From Candidatus Gastranaerophilales bacterium (GTDB lineage: Bacteria; Cyanobacteriota; Vampirovibrionia; Gastranaerophilales; Gastranaerophilaceae), in NCBI GenBank assembly GCA_944325155.1, contig CALUYY010000006.1, positions 62,001 to 126,000 on the forward strand: a stretch of 64,000 nucleotides of DNA, read 5' to 3'. Shown piece after piece: positions 61,798-64,000 of the stretch. The position numbers and the translations under genes were made by a program. The notes beneath the pieces were generated by a model that saw only the letters and a list, made by a program, of their open reading frames with translations, made no database searches and was not told where the DNA came from. The first letter of the stretch is position 1; each line of letters opens with the position of its first letter.

Positions 61798-64000
61798 ATG
61801 CACATCAAAAGGTTAGAAATTGATAATTTTAAGTCTTTTTCGGGCAAAACGGAAATCCCTTTTTTGACGGGGTTTACGGCTATTGCGGGCATAAACGGCT
61901 CGGGAAAAAGCAATATTATTGACAGTATTTTATTTGCTCTGGGCTTAAGCTCGGCAAGAGCTTTAAGGTCCGAAAAAGGCATTGCCGATTTAATTTCAAC
62001 CCATAACCAAAGAAACGAAGCTTCGGTTAAAGTCGTATTTGATTTGGATGATGAAGAAGGAAACGAAATCTCTTTCACGAGAAAAGTTAAAAAATCAACA
62101 CAAGGATACATAAGTACATACTATATAAACGATAAGCCCCAAACCCAAACACAGGTGCACAACGAGCTTGAAAAATATCAAATTACCCCTAACAGTTATA
62201 ACATTATCATGCAAGGTGATGTTATAAGCCTTGTAAACTGCTCGTCAACGGAAAGAAGAAAATTTATCGACGAAGTTGCAGGCACCGCCGATTTTGACAG
62301 AAAAATAGAAATGGCAACAAAAGAGCTTGAAGGGGTTGAAGAAAGGGTTCAAAATTCAACCATAATTTTAAACGAAATTCAATCAAGAGTTGAACAATTA
62401 AAAGAAGAAAGGGAAGTTGCGCTCAAATACAGAGAACTAAAAGAAAATAAAGACAGTTTAGAGAGCAAAATTTCCGTTGTAAAATATTTTGATTTTAAAA
62501 GAATTCTTGATATGGTTCATCAAAATATTCTTGAAGCCCAAAAAAACCAGAAATTAAAAGAAAACGAAGTTAAGGCGCTTGATAAAAATCTTGAAGAAAT
62601 AAAAAAAGAATATGATGAAATCTGCCAAAAAGTAAAAGCCCAAGGGGAAGACAAACAGCTTGAGGTTAAAAGACAATCGGAAGAAAAAAAAGGCGAAATC
62701 CAGCGCAAAAAAGATTCTATAATCCATACCGATAAAGTTATTTTTACAAACAATAAAACAATTGAAAATGCCAAAAACGGAATTGAAGATTTTATTGAAA
62801 AGAAAAATTCCTGCAAAGATTTAATTAAAGAAAAAGAAAAAGAAAAAGAAAAATTAAATAAAGAATTAGAGCTTGCAAAAGAAAAATTAAACAAGGTTCT
62901 TGAAGAAGTAACGGGGTTGAATAAAACAGCGGATACTTATATTGAAAAAAGAGCAAAATTAAGAAAAGATTCGGATTTAATTAAAGACGAAGAAACAAAC
63001 ATCTTAAAAGAAAAACTTTCTTTTGAATCAAGGCTTGAATTATTAAACAATGAATTAACAAACGCCAAAAACGCAAAAGAAAACATTTTATCGGGGCAAA
63101 AAACATTTAAAGAAGATAAAGACAAGCTTGAATTGATGATTGAAAAATTATCAAAAGAAATGGAAGATTTAAGACTTTTGCAGAAATTAACGTTTGAGAG
63201 CCTCGATAAAACAAAAAATGATTCAAACGACATTATGTACAATATTCAATTATCAAACAAAAAAATATCGGAGCTTGAAGCAAACAAAAGAGCATTTAAA
63301 ACCTACGGGCTCGGCGCAGGGGTTGAAACTATCATGCAAAGCAATCTTAAAGGAGTTCATGCGCCGTTATTACAACTGGCAGACGTTGAAGCCGAATATG
63401 TTGATGCGATAAACGAAGCCTTAGGTGCAAGGGCAAGATTTGTTATCGTTGAAAACGAACATGTGGCATCTCAAGCTATTGAAATTTTAAAATCGCAGGG
63501 AAGGGACAGAGCAACATTTCTGCCTTTGAATAAATTAAAACCGGCACCTTCAAAACTGGCGCTTCCCAAAGATAAAGGGGTTATTGATTTTGCAATTAAT
63601 TTAATGGATTTTGACGATAAATATATTGACGCATTTTATTTTGCACTCGGCGAAACGCTTGTTGTAGACAATATGGAAACCGCAAAAAAATTAATGGGCA
63701 AGTTCAGAATAGTAACCCTGGACGGTGAAATTTTTGAAAAATCCGGTGCAATCACGGGCGGCGCCAAAAGAAAAAATACAATGATGTTCGGCAAGCTTGA
63801 TGATAAAGAGCTTGAAAAATATAAACAAAGATTAATCGAATTTGAAACAAAATATAAAGAAACGGAAGAAAAGAAAAATTCGCTTGATAAAAAACTCGAT
63901 AAAATAAGAAACGATTTTTCAAACGCTTCAAATTCTTATAACGGCGCAAAAATCGAGCTTAATGCTTTAGTTGCGAATAATTCAAAGTCTGAAGAATTAT
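61798..64000 (+). CDS. smc: Chromosome segregation protein SMC, 3' partial
   Basis: The frame from the ATG at 61798 (MHIKRLEIDNF) stays open to the window end, giving about 734 residues. The N-terminal ATPase head has Walker A 'GINGSGKSNIIDSILFALG'. A first coiled coil follows (about residues 160-490, very Lys/Glu-rich), then the hinge ('FKTYGLGAGVETIMQSNLKG', 'EAEYVDAINEALGARA'), then the start of the returning coiled coil. The rest, with signature and Walker B, lies outside the window. SMC with ScpAB condenses and organises the chromosome. It is divergent from nifJ. Confidence 0.95.
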   Translation, partial: MHIKRLEIDNFKSFSGKTEIPFLTGFTAIAGINGSGKSNIIDSILFALGLSSARALRSEKGIADLISTHNQRNEASVKVVFDLDDEEGNEISFTRKVKKSTQGYISTYYINDKPQTQTQVHNELEKYQITPNSYNIIMQGDVISLVNCSSTERRKFIDEVAGTADFDRKIEMATKELEGVEERVQNSTIILNEIQSRVEQLKEEREVALKYRELKENKDSLESKISVVKYFDFKRILDMVHQNILEAQKNQKLKENEVKALDKNLEEIKKEYDEICQKVKAQGEDKQLEVKRQSEEKKGEIQRKKDSIIHTDKVIFTNNKTIENAKNGIEDFIEKKNSCKDLIKEKEKEKEKLNKELELAKEKLNKVLEEVTGLNKTADTYIEKRAKLRKDSDLIKDEETNILKEKLSFESRLELLNNELTNAKNAKENILSGQKTFKEDKDKLELMIEKLSKEMEDLRLLQKLTFESLDKTKNDSNDIMYNIQLSNKKISELEANKRAFKTYGLGAGVETIMQSNLKGVHAPLLQLADVEAEYVDAINEALGARARFVIVENEHVASQAIEILKSQGRDRATFLPLNKLKPAPSKLALPKDKGVIDFAINLMDFDDKYIDAFYFALGETLVVDNMETAKKLMGKFRIVTLDGEIFEKSGAITGGAKRKNTMMFGKLDDKELEKYKQRLIEFETKYKETEEKKNSLDKKLDKIRNDFSNASNSYNGAKIELNALVANNSKSEEL

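Overview
The window is a low-GC chromosomal segment from a Gram-negative, fermentative bacterium. It has an Omp85 outer-membrane assembly protein, a TolC-type outer-membrane factor, pyruvate:ferredoxin oxidoreductase, and no photosynthesis or respiratory-chain genes. Several lineage-restricted proteins begin with a short leader of the form M-[KRQ]-[IV]-x-x followed by an F-x-G/A motif. A small secreted protein has a cyanobacterial-looking 'LE..lLGr.w' segment. Together these suggest a gut, non-photosynthetic cyanobacterial relative (Melainabacteria/Vampirovibrionia, probably Gastranaerophilales). That placement comes from recognition, not a computed phylogeny. I see no rRNA genes, CRISPR array, transposase or integrase. 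Two tRNA genes are present, Arg-CCG and Pro-UGG.

Layout. 0-5 kb: the end of wecB, omp85 and nadE. 5-12 kb: a small F-x-G protein, gyrA, a 3-TM protein, an ABC exporter, an RNase H-like protein and a degenerate HD-GYP protein. 12-18 kb: metX-metW, a helical-repeat protein, and an exported phosphoesterase followed by an ArnT-like glycosyltransferase. 18-26 kb: secreted small proteins including an HExxH protein, asparaginase, a CDF transporter, rlmN, trmFO and pepA. 26-31 kb: lineage-specific membrane proteins, mscS, a TPR protein and panD. 31-39 kb: a probable non-coding RNA, ndk-tgt, two GT2 genes, rpsL-rpsG and lpd-lipA. 39-43.5 kb: an outer-membrane factor facing marR-emrA-emrB, with palindromes between them, so a complete tripartite drug pump. 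43.5-46.1 kb: tRNA-Arg, a DUF486 protein, a coupled membrane-protein pair, then about 1 kb of repeats downstream of and around tRNA-Pro. 46-49 kb: a glycan mini-operon (HMGL-like aldolase, Caps_synth, GT2). 49-58 kb: the most unusual part, with a soluble Clp-like/FtsH-like fusion protease, a DHH phosphoesterase, a possible GH13-like protein, gatA, yraN and a RelA/SpoT-like synthetase. 58-64 kb: nifJ, and smc running off the end.

The strongest candidates for something undescribed are two. First, the fusion protease: Clp N-domain, degenerate Clp-like AAA, degenerate FtsH-like AAA, intact M41 HEAGH centre, and no membrane anchor. Second, the short N-terminal F-x-G leader shared by otherwise unrelated proteins, including that protease, the DHH enzyme and the alarmone-synthetase-like protein. 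The leader looks like a common sorting or recruitment signal; its function is inference.
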